Below, one piece after another: positions 1-5,346 of a DNA stretch of 5,551 bases. A model generated the notes under the pieces. It saw only the letters and a program-made list of their open reading frames with translations, was not told the DNA's origin and searched no databases. Source of the stretch: RGIG4079 sp045576735 (GTDB lineage Bacteria; Bacteroidota; Bacteroidia; Bacteroidales; Muribaculaceae); the NCBI GenBank assembly GCA_045576735.1, contig JAZNGZ010000014.1, forward strand, positions 1-5,551. The letters are read 5' to 3'. Position 1 is the first letter of the stretch; each line of letters starts with the position of its first letter. The translations under genes and the position numbers were made by a program.

Positions 1-756
1 AGCCCCGATGGTTCATTTGTGGTGTTCTCTCAAAACACAAAGGGAGGATTGCATAAGATGGACCTTGCCACTAAAGAAATCAACATGATTTCGGCAACTG
101 GTAACAGCTTCGATCTCAAGATCGCTGCTGATGGTACAGTGGTGTTCCGCGAAAGCCGCACCGCTGAAAACAAACTCCGTTACACTTCATTGAAAGCTGT
201 TGACGCTCGTGGCGTGGAAACTACTCTCGTGGCTCCTACCCGCGACCTTAACGGTTTTGCTGTGAATGGTACAAACGTGATGACTGTTGACAACAACAAA
301 GTTGAAGCTAAAAGCCTCAACGGCGGAGCAGCTGTGCAAATGCCTGTTGCATCTATCCGCTATGGTCAACTTTGCATCGACGGTAAAGTGATTTCTCCTA
401 ACGGACAAGAAGGCGCAAGCTACTTGTGGCCATCTATCTCTCCCAACGGAACAAAAGTATGTTACTACCTCGCGACCAAAGGTTGCTATGTAGCAAACAT
501 CGACGGTTCTGACCCCGTATTCGTGGGTGCTATCCGTGCCGCTAAATGGCTCAACGACCTCACAGTTGTGGGTATGCACGACATTGACGACGGTTCGGTT
601 GTGACTTCTTCAAAACTTGTTGTCGCTTCAATCGACGGCAAAACAGCTCAAGACATCACAGTAAAAGAATCATTGGCAATGTTCCCATCAACAAACGGTA
701 AGAGAATAGCTTATTCTACACCAATGGGTGATTTATTTATTATTAACCTCAAATAA
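1..756 (+). CDS. Beta-propeller (PD40/TolB-like) protein, 5'-truncated by window edge
   Basis: The reading frame is open from base 1 to the TAA at 754-756, giving 251 residues of the C-terminal part; the true start lies upstream. The fragment opens with SPDGSFVVFS, the typical PD40/WD40-like strand signature. A second clear one, SISPNGTKVCYY, lies at fragment residues 145-156, and a degenerate one, STNGKRIAYS, lies near the end. Between them are regular short beta strands with DG/NG turns such as NIDGSDP and SIDGKTA. This matches the last blades of a TolB-like propeller. I see no catalytic motif, and the fragment ends right after the last strand (DLFIINLK) without a sorting tail. Export and binding role cannot be judged without the N-terminus. 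It lies eight bases upstream of the amidase gene, so the two are probably co-transcribed and may act together at the cell surface or in the periplasm (inference). The internal GTG at 19 sits inside a propeller motif and is not a plausible start. Confidence 0.8.
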   Translation, partial: SPDGSFVVFSQNTKGGLHKMDLATKEINMISATGNSFDLKIAADGTVVFRESRTAENKLRYTSLKAVDARGVETTLVAPTRDLNGFAVNGTNVMTVDNNKVEAKSLNGGAAVQMPVASIRYGQLCIDGKVISPNGQEGASYLWPSISPNGTKVCYYLATKGCYVANIDGSDPVFVGAIRAAKWLNDLTVVGMHDIDDGSVVTSSKLVVASIDGKTAQDITVKESLAMFPSTNGKRIAYSTPMGDLFIINLK

Positions 757-764
757 GAAGCGCT

Positions 765-3700
765 ATGAAGAAATTATTATTATCAGCTGCAGCTGCGCTT
801 CTCGCTTTAGGAGCGTCGGCTCAAACAGCTAAAGAAGATGTACGTATCTACATCAACCCGGGTCACGGAGCATTTGATGCAAATTCACGTCCTTGCGGAA
901 CAGTGAAACATGGAGCAAATAATGCATATAATGATGTAAACAATGATACATCTAACTTCTTCGAGTCAAACACCAACCTTCAAAAAGGTCTTGCAATGCT
1001 CGAAAAATTAGTTGAATATGGAGTTCCATTTGATCGCACTAAAAACCAAGAAAACGAAAATCCACATCGTATTGGTGCGGCACTCGATTTGAGCCAAAAT
1101 ATCGTGATGAGTCGTGTGAAGAGTGGTGTAGCCCCTGCTTATGTTGATTATACTACACATGAAACTCCTGCCGAAACCGACTATTATGACCGCTCATTGA
1201 GTGAAGTTGCTGCCGAAGTTGAATTCAATAACTTCGACGTATTTGTGTCAATTCACTCAAATGCATTGACCGATGGAACCAACACCAACTTCCCATTGAT
1301 TCTTTATCGTGGTACAGATGATCAAGATGGTAATGCAGGAAGTATTGCAATGGGTAAAGCATTGTGGCCTCACCTCTATGGCCTTGGTCACCAACAATGG
1401 ACAGCATACGACTTGACTAAAACAAACATTCGTGGCGACCATACATTCTATGGCAGTACAAGCACTGTGAAATATGAAATAACTGATTCAAGTTATATCT
1501 ATGACACTACCGACCAATTCTCTCAAATCATTGAAGCTACCGACACAACTCCTGCTTATGTGGCATATACCGGTTATCTCGGTGTAATCAAGCATGGTGT
1601 TCCCGGTTTCTTGGCCGAAGGTTATTTCCACACTTATCAACCTGCTCGTCACCGCTATATGAACTGGGACGTTTGTCATCTTGAAGGTGAAGCCTATGCT
1701 AAAGGTCTTAACGACTACTTTGGCTGGGGAGGCACAGAAACAACCGGTACTATCTATGGTGTAGTTCGCGATAAATACAACAAATTCTCTCACGAATTCT
1801 ACACTCCAAATGTGTCATCAAACGACAAGTTCCAACCATTGAACGAAGCAGTTGTAACTCTTTCTAAAGGTGGTGAAGTTGTTGCTACATACACAACCGA
1901 TGATGAGTATAATGGTGTATTCGTATTCAACGATGTAGAACCCGGAACTTATTCTTTGAATTATTCTCACCCTGCTTATGAAGCAGCCGAAGAAGAATAT
2001 ACAGCAGAGTTTGAAGTGACTGCAGGTGGCATGTACTATCCCGAAGCATTCCTTGTTGACACTGCATGGGTAGCTCCTACTATCGTTTATGAAAACTATC
2101 CCGACTCTACTGCTGGTAAAGAAGGTTTCAACGTATTCCCCAATTATGAAGTAAAAGCAAAAGAATATGCTCCTTTGGCTACATTATTGGAAGGAAAAAC
2201 AGTTCGTCGTCAAATCATTCGCGATGACAAACTTTATGTTCTCGCTCTCGACGATGCAAAAGAACCATATATCTACCTTGCTGACCTCGCTAACGACACT
2301 GTGATGACTCTCGACACCAAACCAGTTGTGATGGGTGCTAACGGTCGTCTCAAAATCTCTGACATCGCCCTCACTGCCGACCATGTATTGGTAGCCGGTG
2401 GTTATTCTAAAACTCAATATAGCGAAGACTATGTTGACGAAGGCGAAGAAAGAGGTTCGGTAAATTACTATAAATGGTCACAAGACTCTATTACCGGTCT
2501 TCCCGACACTTGCGAACTTTGGTTCACAACCGACTTTGCATGTAACTATTTCCGTGGATTGCTCGGTAAAACATTCGCATACTCAGGTACACTTGAAGAA
2601 GGTACAATCACCACAACTTGTCCTCATGGTAAAAATACTGTAGATGTAGGTATGCGTTTCGCTCAATTTGCTATCGTTGAAGGTCAAAACACAGGTGTTA
2701 TCCGCTACGATGCATGGGTTGCAGCTCCTAATGAAACAAACTTCTACCCCGATGCAATGAGTAGTGATCAAGACTACTTCGAAATGATGATTTCTCCTCT
2801 TGGTGAAAACAACTTCGTTCTCGATGGTGACCTCATCGCTCCATTTGAATGGACTTCTGAAGGTGAAGGTTCTGAACCTCAAGTACTCGGCCGCAACGAA
2901 AATGTTAGCAACGTGAAAGCTACCGGTGCCAACTACTTCCGTTATGCAGGTAAATACTTCATGGTTACTCCTAAAGTAAATGAAGAAGGTAAAGTTGCCG
3001 GTATTGAACTATTTGACATCTCTGAAGGTTTCAGCGCTGCTAAGGCTGTTGAACTCATTGGTGGCGACATCGAACCTGTTGACTACAAATATGCTTCGGC
3101 TCACGGCGAATTGGCTTTAACTCTCACTGCCGAAGATATCACTACTGACGCCGACCTCGAATTATTCCTCGTTGTTGACGGTAAGACTTACAAATTTACT
3201 GAAACTGAAACTTACACTTCTTATGAACCTCAAGAAGGTGGTACAGCCAACCCATTTGCTTACGCACTTAAGAGCGAACTCAACGACAAAATTATCACTA
3301 TCAACTACTCATTGAATGCTGATGCTGAGGATGTGAAGATTCTTGTTAAGAATGCTGAAGGTGAAGTAGCTCTTACTCTTGAACAAGGTGCTCAAACTAA
3401 GGGTGCTCAAACTGCTGAAATCAATGTTGAAGAAAGTTTCACCGAAGACGGTACTTACACTTGGGAAGTAGTTGTTGACGGTGCTGATAAGACTGCTGTT
3501 GAAACATTTGCTAATTACATGTTCTATCACCCACGTGGTGTTGATGTTGACAACAACATGGAATCTCCTTCTTTTGGTAATATCTACTGTACTGAAGGTA
3601 TGACTTCGGCAAGCTCTGACTACCATAGTAACACTACTACAAGCGGTGGTCTTGGTCTATATGCTTTCACTGCCGATATGGAACCAATTAAGAACCCTGC

Positions 3701-4745
3701 TACTGATACTTATGGTTTCAATGGTGGTTGGACTCTCAGCTATAAGATTGGTTCTTCTAATGCTGCCGACTTGGCACGCGTTCGCGTTGCTGAAGATGGT
3801 CGTATCTTCGTTACTCGTATGAGTGGTCAAGGTAACTACATCATGTATGCTCCTTCATTTGAAGATCTCGTGGTTAACAACAAGTTCACTTCATTGTTCG
3901 AAGGCCTCACTCTCGATGCTGCTACATATAACTATAGCGATACTAATGGCAACTTCATGGGTGCCGCTAACCTCGGCTTCGACGTGAAAGGCTCAGGCGA
4001 AGATCTTAAGATGGTAGCTCTTTCAAGTAACGCTAACCACTGGAGCTACGTATATTCAGGTGCAAGCACCGACGAATATGCTCTTGGCACAGCGGCTACT
4101 CTTCCTGTTCCAACAAACATTGCTGCTTTGACAGGTAAATACACTATCGCTCCTGCTGCTACAAACGTTACTTATGATGATAATAAAGGTGGTATCTGGT
4201 ATTGTCAATATCGTGGTACTCCTTCTGATGCTCAACCAGGTCTTGTTTACATCGACAGCACAGGTGTTGAAAAATACAAAGACCTAGTGAGCCGTGGTGG
4301 TGGTGGTGTTCGCGTATCGCCCGACGGAACTCAAATCGCAGTTGCTTCTTCAAGCGCTAATCCTAAACATTTCACTGTTTACAACTTAGTATGGAGTGAA
4401 GACGGCGTTCCTGCTCTTCGTCGCGAATATGTGATTACTCACAACATCGGTACTAACGTTTACGACATCGCTTGGGACCTCGCAGGTAACATCTACATTT
4501 GCGGTAACTCAGGTGAATACTTGAAAGGCTTCTCACTTCCACGCACTGAAGCGTTCACTACTAAAGCTGCTTCTAAATACTCATTCAGCCTTGAAAATGT
4601 AGGCATCAACAACGTAAGCATCGACAACGACAGCAACGCTCCTGTTGAATACTACAACCTCCAAGGTGTGAAAGTAACTAATCCTTCAAATGGTGTATAC
4701 ATCAAAGTACAAGGTAAGAAAGCTACTAAAGTATTCGTAAAATAA
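765..4745 (+). CDS. Secreted multidomain N-acetylmuramoyl-L-alanine amidase-like protein (Amidase_3) with propeller-like region and C-terminal tail
   Basis: This 1326-residue protein starts with a signal peptide (MKK, then a hydrophobic Ala/Leu core, likely cut after ASA at residue 19). Residues about 25-318 match Amidase_3, zinc enzymes that cleave the amide bond between MurNAc and the stem peptide of peptidoglycan. Candidate zinc ligands are H34 in NPGHG, E67 in FFESNTNL and H164 in VSIHSN; the catalytic Glu is E285 in FLAEGYFH. All are present, so activity is plausible. Residues about 326-430 resemble a carboxypeptidase-regulatory-like domain (GTIYGVVRD ... VFNDVEPGTYSL). About 455-790 and 916-1265 are beta-rich and propeller-like (RGVDVDNN, VRVSPDGTQIAVAS), separated by an Ig/FlgD-like domain at about 825-915. 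The last 35 residues (VEYYNLQGVKV ... GVYIKVQGKKATKVFVK) resemble the tail of secreted Bacteroidales proteins, shorter than a canonical type IX sorting domain. Relatives are often annotated 'xanthan lyase'; the motifs do not support that. The ATG is set by the signal peptide; only weak purines (AAGAAG) precede it. Domain boundaries are by eye. Confidence 0.88.
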   Translation: MKKLLLSAAAALLALGASAQTAKEDVRIYINPGHGAFDANSRPCGTVKHGANNAYNDVNNDTSNFFESNTNLQKGLAMLEKLVEYGVPFDRTKNQENENPHRIGAALDLSQNIVMSRVKSGVAPAYVDYTTHETPAETDYYDRSLSEVAAEVEFNNFDVFVSIHSNALTDGTNTNFPLILYRGTDDQDGNAGSIAMGKALWPHLYGLGHQQWTAYDLTKTNIRGDHTFYGSTSTVKYEITDSSYIYDTTDQFSQIIEATDTTPAYVAYTGYLGVIKHGVPGFLAEGYFHTYQPARHRYMNWDVCHLEGEAYAKGLNDYFGWGGTETTGTIYGVVRDKYNKFSHEFYTPNVSSNDKFQPLNEAVVTLSKGGEVVATYTTDDEYNGVFVFNDVEPGTYSLNYSHPAYEAAEEEYTAEFEVTAGGMYYPEAFLVDTAWVAPTIVYENYPDSTAGKEGFNVFPNYEVKAKEYAPLATLLEGKTVRRQIIRDDKLYVLALDDAKEPYIYLADLANDTVMTLDTKPVVMGANGRLKISDIALTADHVLVAGGYSKTQYSEDYVDEGEERGSVNYYKWSQDSITGLPDTCELWFTTDFACNYFRGLLGKTFAYSGTLEEGTITTTCPHGKNTVDVGMRFAQFAIVEGQNTGVIRYDAWVAAPNETNFYPDAMSSDQDYFEMMISPLGENNFVLDGDLIAPFEWTSEGEGSEPQVLGRNENVSNVKATGANYFRYAGKYFMVTPKVNEEGKVAGIELFDISEGFSAAKAVELIGGDIEPVDYKYASAHGELALTLTAEDITTDADLELFLVVDGKTYKFTETETYTSYEPQEGGTANPFAYALKSELNDKIITINYSLNADAEDVKILVKNAEGEVALTLEQGAQTKGAQTAEINVEESFTEDGTYTWEVVVDGADKTAVETFANYMFYHPRGVDVDNNMESPSFGNIYCTEGMTSASSDYHSNTTTSGGLGLYAFTADMEPIKNPATDTYGFNGGWTLSYKIGSSNAADLARVRVAEDGRIFVTRMSGQGNYIMYAPSFEDLVVNNKFTSLFEGLTLDAATYNYSDTNGNFMGAANLGFDVKGSGEDLKMVALSSNANHWSYVYSGASTDEYALGTAATLPVPTNIAALTGKYTIAPAATNVTYDDNKGGIWYCQYRGTPSDAQPGLVYIDSTGVEKYKDLVSRGGGGVRVSPDGTQIAVASSSANPKHFTVYNLVWSEDGVPALRREYVITHNIGTNVYDIAWDLAGNIYICGNSGEYLKGFSLPRTEAFTTKAASKYSFSLENVGINNVSIDNDSNAPVEYYNLQGVKVTNPSNGVYIKVQGKKATKVFVK

Positions 4746-4794
4746 TGCATAATGCATAATTCATAATTCATAATTCATAATTCATAATTCATAA
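4746..4794 (+). repeat. Perfect heptamer tandem array, 7 units (2 TGCATAA + 5 TTCATAA)
   Basis: Seven uninterrupted 7-base units follow the amidase stop codon directly: two TGCATAA and five TTCATAA. The codon AAA plus stop TAA is itself in register (AAAATAA precedes the first unit), so unit gain or loss would leave the protein unchanged. The exact repetition suggests recent slippage. The array runs straight into the terminator stem, and a shorter array of the same units lies at 5107-5134 in the same orientation. Confidence 0.93.
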
Positions 4795-4796
4795 TT

Positions 4797-4835
4797 AAGG
4801 GGCTGTGTCAAGACTTGACACAGCCCCTTGTTTTT
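4797..4835 (+). terminator. Intrinsic terminator of the propeller-amidase operon
   Basis: AAGGGGCTGTGTCAA (4797-4811) pairs perfectly over 15 bp with TTGACACAGCCCCTT (4815-4829), leaving a three-base loop, or a five-base loop if the last pair opens. TTGTTTTT follows at 4828-4835. It lies about 50 bases after the amidase stop codon with no gene between, so it most likely ends that transcript. On the minus strand the stem lacks a good T-run, so it looks mainly one-directional. Confidence 0.9.
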
Positions 4836-4844
4836 CGCAGAAAA

Positions 4845-4888
4845 ATAGGAGGGACAATGGTGCCAATGAGCGCAAAAACTCTCCTCTT
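4845..4888 (+). repeat. 44-base direct repeat, copy 1
   Basis: This segment begins ATAGGAGGGACAATGG and ends AACTCTCCTCTT. It matches 4901-4944 at 39 of 44 positions by hand alignment, with a period of 56 bases. It is separated from copy 2 by a 12-base spacer. The terminal CTCCTCT is complementary to AGAGGAG at 5069-5075, so it may be an arm of a larger fold. Confidence 0.85.
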
Positions 4889-4900
4889 TCCACGCAATGG

Positions 4901-4944
4901 ATAGGATGAACAATGGTACCAATGAGCGCAGCAACTCTCCTCTT
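4901..4944 (+). repeat. 44-base direct repeat, copy 2
   Basis: This is the second copy of the repeat at 4845-4888, with five substitutions and no gaps. Its 3' end (CTCCT, 4937-4941) can pair with AGGAG at 4966-4970, extending the hairpin at 4946-4964. Copy 1 lacks such an adjacent hairpin, so the two copies are not equivalent. Confidence 0.85.
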
Positions 4945-4971
4945 GAAAATTACAAAGTAATTTTTAGGAGG
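4936..4971 (+). other. Two-part hairpin: AT-rich 8-bp stem extended by a CTCCT/AGGAG stem
   Basis: AAAATTAC (4946-4953) pairs perfectly with GTAATTTT (4957-4964) around the loop AAA. Outside it, CTCCT (4937-4941) pairs with AGGAG (4966-4970), and a T-G wobble at 4936/4971 can extend this. An asymmetric internal loop (CTTG against one T) separates the stems. It has no downstream T-run, so it is not a second terminator on the plus strand. Confidence 0.7.
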
Positions 4972-4995
4972 AGTACCCCGAAGGGGGGAGGTGGT
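4972..4995 (+). repeat. 24-base triloop module, copy A
   Basis: The copy has the layout AGTA, hairpin, GGGAGGTGGT. Its stem is CCCC (4976-4979) with GGGG (4983-4986) around a GAA loop. It aligns without gaps to 5074-5097 and 5253-5276. The stem here is C/G homopolymeric, while the other copies carry CGGC/GCCG. Confidence 0.85.
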
Positions 4996-5000
4996 CAGCC

Positions 5001-5013
5001 CGTGCGAAGCCCG
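5001..5013 (+). other. Small GCGAAGC-capped hairpin
   Basis: CG-T-GC, loop GAA, GC-C-CG can fold with one T-C mismatch. The tip GCGAAGC (5004-5010) is the sequence known as an exceptionally stable DNA mini-hairpin. On its own it is weak evidence; it gains weight from the other GCGAAGC hairpins nearby. Confidence 0.45.
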
Positions 5014-5036
5014 AGAAAGCGCAGCGACTGTAATAA

Positions 5037-5065
5037 CCAGGGGTTGAGCGAAGCGATACCCTTGG
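5037..5065 (+). other. 29-base hairpin with tandem G-A mismatches and GCGAAGC tip
   Basis: CCAGGGGT (5037-5044) pairs with ACCCTTGG (5058-5065) over 8 bp including one G-T wobble. Three opposed mismatches follow (T-T, G-A, A-G), then GC-GAA-GC at 5048-5054. The tandem G-A/A-G pair is compatible with sheared pairs, so the hairpin may be continuous. Confidence 0.7.
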
Positions 5066-5073
5066 GTCAGAGG

Positions 5074-5097
5074 AGTACGGCAAAGCCGGGAGGTGGT
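5074..5097 (+). repeat. 24-base triloop module, copy B
   Basis: The stem CGGC (5078-5081) pairs with GCCG (5085-5088) around an AAA loop, followed by GGAGGTGGT. Relative to copy A, two stem positions change from C to G, and their partners change from G to C. It starts exactly 102 bases after copy A. Confidence 0.88.
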
Positions 5098-5106
5098 CTA
5101 ATTTAA

Positions 5107-5134
5107 TGCATAATTCATAATGCACAATGCATAA
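5107..5134 (+). repeat. Second heptamer array, 4 units
   Basis: The units are TGCATAA, TTCATAA, TGCACAA and TGCATAA, all in register. They are the same unit types and orientation as in the seven-unit array at 4746-4794. The pair therefore brackets the terminator and the structured element as direct repeats. Confidence 0.9.
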
Positions 5135-5165
5135 TTTCCACGCGCCAGCCTTTATGTCCTTCTGT

Positions 5166-5200
5166 CAAAACTCTCAATTCCGCACTCCACACTCCGCATT
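5166..5200 (+). repeat. Degenerate heptad tract, 5 diverged units
   Basis: In a seven-base register the tract reads CAAAACT, CTCAATT, CCGCACT, CCACACT, CCGCATT. The last three units clearly resemble each other; the first two share only the C...(A)CT/ATT pattern. It has the same period as the two upstream arrays but a different unit. Confidence 0.6.
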
Positions 5201-5252
5201 AAACAATGTTTTGTCTAAAAAACTCGATGCAGGGGGAGCAAAAGACATAGTC

Positions 5253-5276
5253 AGTACGGCGAAGCCGGGAAGTGGT
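5253..5276 (+). repeat. 24-base triloop module, copy C
   Basis: The stem CGGC (5257-5260) pairs with GCCG (5264-5267) around a GAA loop. It differs from copy B at only two positions. Copy B has GTCAG, then AGGAG, then TACGGC; here GTCAG joins TACGGC directly, so the five-base AGGAG is missing. The TAAT-ATGCA sequence downstream also resembles copy B's flank. It lies about 60 bases upstream of the lipoprotein promoter. Confidence 0.85.
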
Positions 5277-5315
5277 TAATATGCAAATATCAAAATGATT
5301 TATTTCTCATCTTTC

Positions 5316-5342
5316 TTTGTCTCAACTTTTATAGTAACTTTG
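5316..5342 (+). promoter_or_regulatory. Bacteroidota-type promoter for the lipoprotein gene
   Basis: TAACTTTG at 5335-5342 matches the Bacteroidota -7 consensus TAnnTTTG exactly. A TTTG at 5316-5319 could be the -33 element, but the 15-base gap is shorter than the roughly 19 bases expected, so that half is uncertain. The -7 box ends only four bases before the ATG. Confidence 0.72.
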
Positions 5343-5346
5343 CAAT

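Larger units (their letters stand above)
4845..5106. other. Putative non-coding, structured intergenic element between two heptamer arrays
   Basis: This stretch contains the 44-base repeat pair, an AT-rich hairpin, two copies of the 24-base triloop module and a 29-base hairpin. It is bounded by the terminator and heptamer array on one side and the second heptamer array on the other. A 69-codon frame crosses it, but the encoded Arg/Gly-rich string simply reads through the repeats, so I do not call a protein. It resembles repeat elements I associate with Bacteroidales intergenic regions (recall, unverified). It could be a MITE/REP-like DNA element or a structured RNA; strand and function are unknown. 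Confidence 0.55.

Noticed and set aside
19..21. GTG as start of the first gene
   Set aside because: The frame is open through base 1 and the preceding codons encode SPDGSF, part of a propeller strand motif.
187..579. 130-codon open frame on the minus strand
   Set aside because: It lies fully inside the propeller gene, whose plus-strand frame carries clear PD40 motifs; the minus-strand translation has no recognisable domain.
1488..1793. 101-codon minus-strand frame, and similar ones at 2583-2882 and 3309-3626
   Set aside because: They are antisense to the amidase gene, have no domain signal, and are explained by the codon bias of the real gene.
765..4745. Xanthan lyase function for the large gene
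   Set aside because: The visible conserved residues are those of Amidase_3 metalloenzymes; no polysaccharide-lyase motif was recognised.
4831..4845. TTTTT-CGCAG-AAAAA inverted repeat
   Set aside because: It has only five A-T pairs and is most simply the terminator T-run next to an A-rich stretch.
4897..5106. 69-codon open frame on the plus strand
   Set aside because: It reads through two copies of the triloop module and hairpins, giving an Arg/Gly-rich string with a repeated RSTxKxGGG pattern caused by the 102-base spacing. It has no promoter box or leader of its own and follows a terminator.
4795..5106. Insertion sequence or transposon
   Set aside because: No transposase frame and no clear terminal inverted repeats with a target duplication were found; the flanking arrays are tandem repeats in direct orientation. 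A non-autonomous repeat element remains possible.
4746..5134. Heptamer arrays as a CRISPR array
   Set aside because: The units are seven bases with no spacers between them, so they are simple tandem repeats.
5135..5143. TTTCCACGC, also found at 4887-4895, as an attachment site
   Set aside because: A nine-base match in a repeat-rich region is weak, and no integrase is present in the window.
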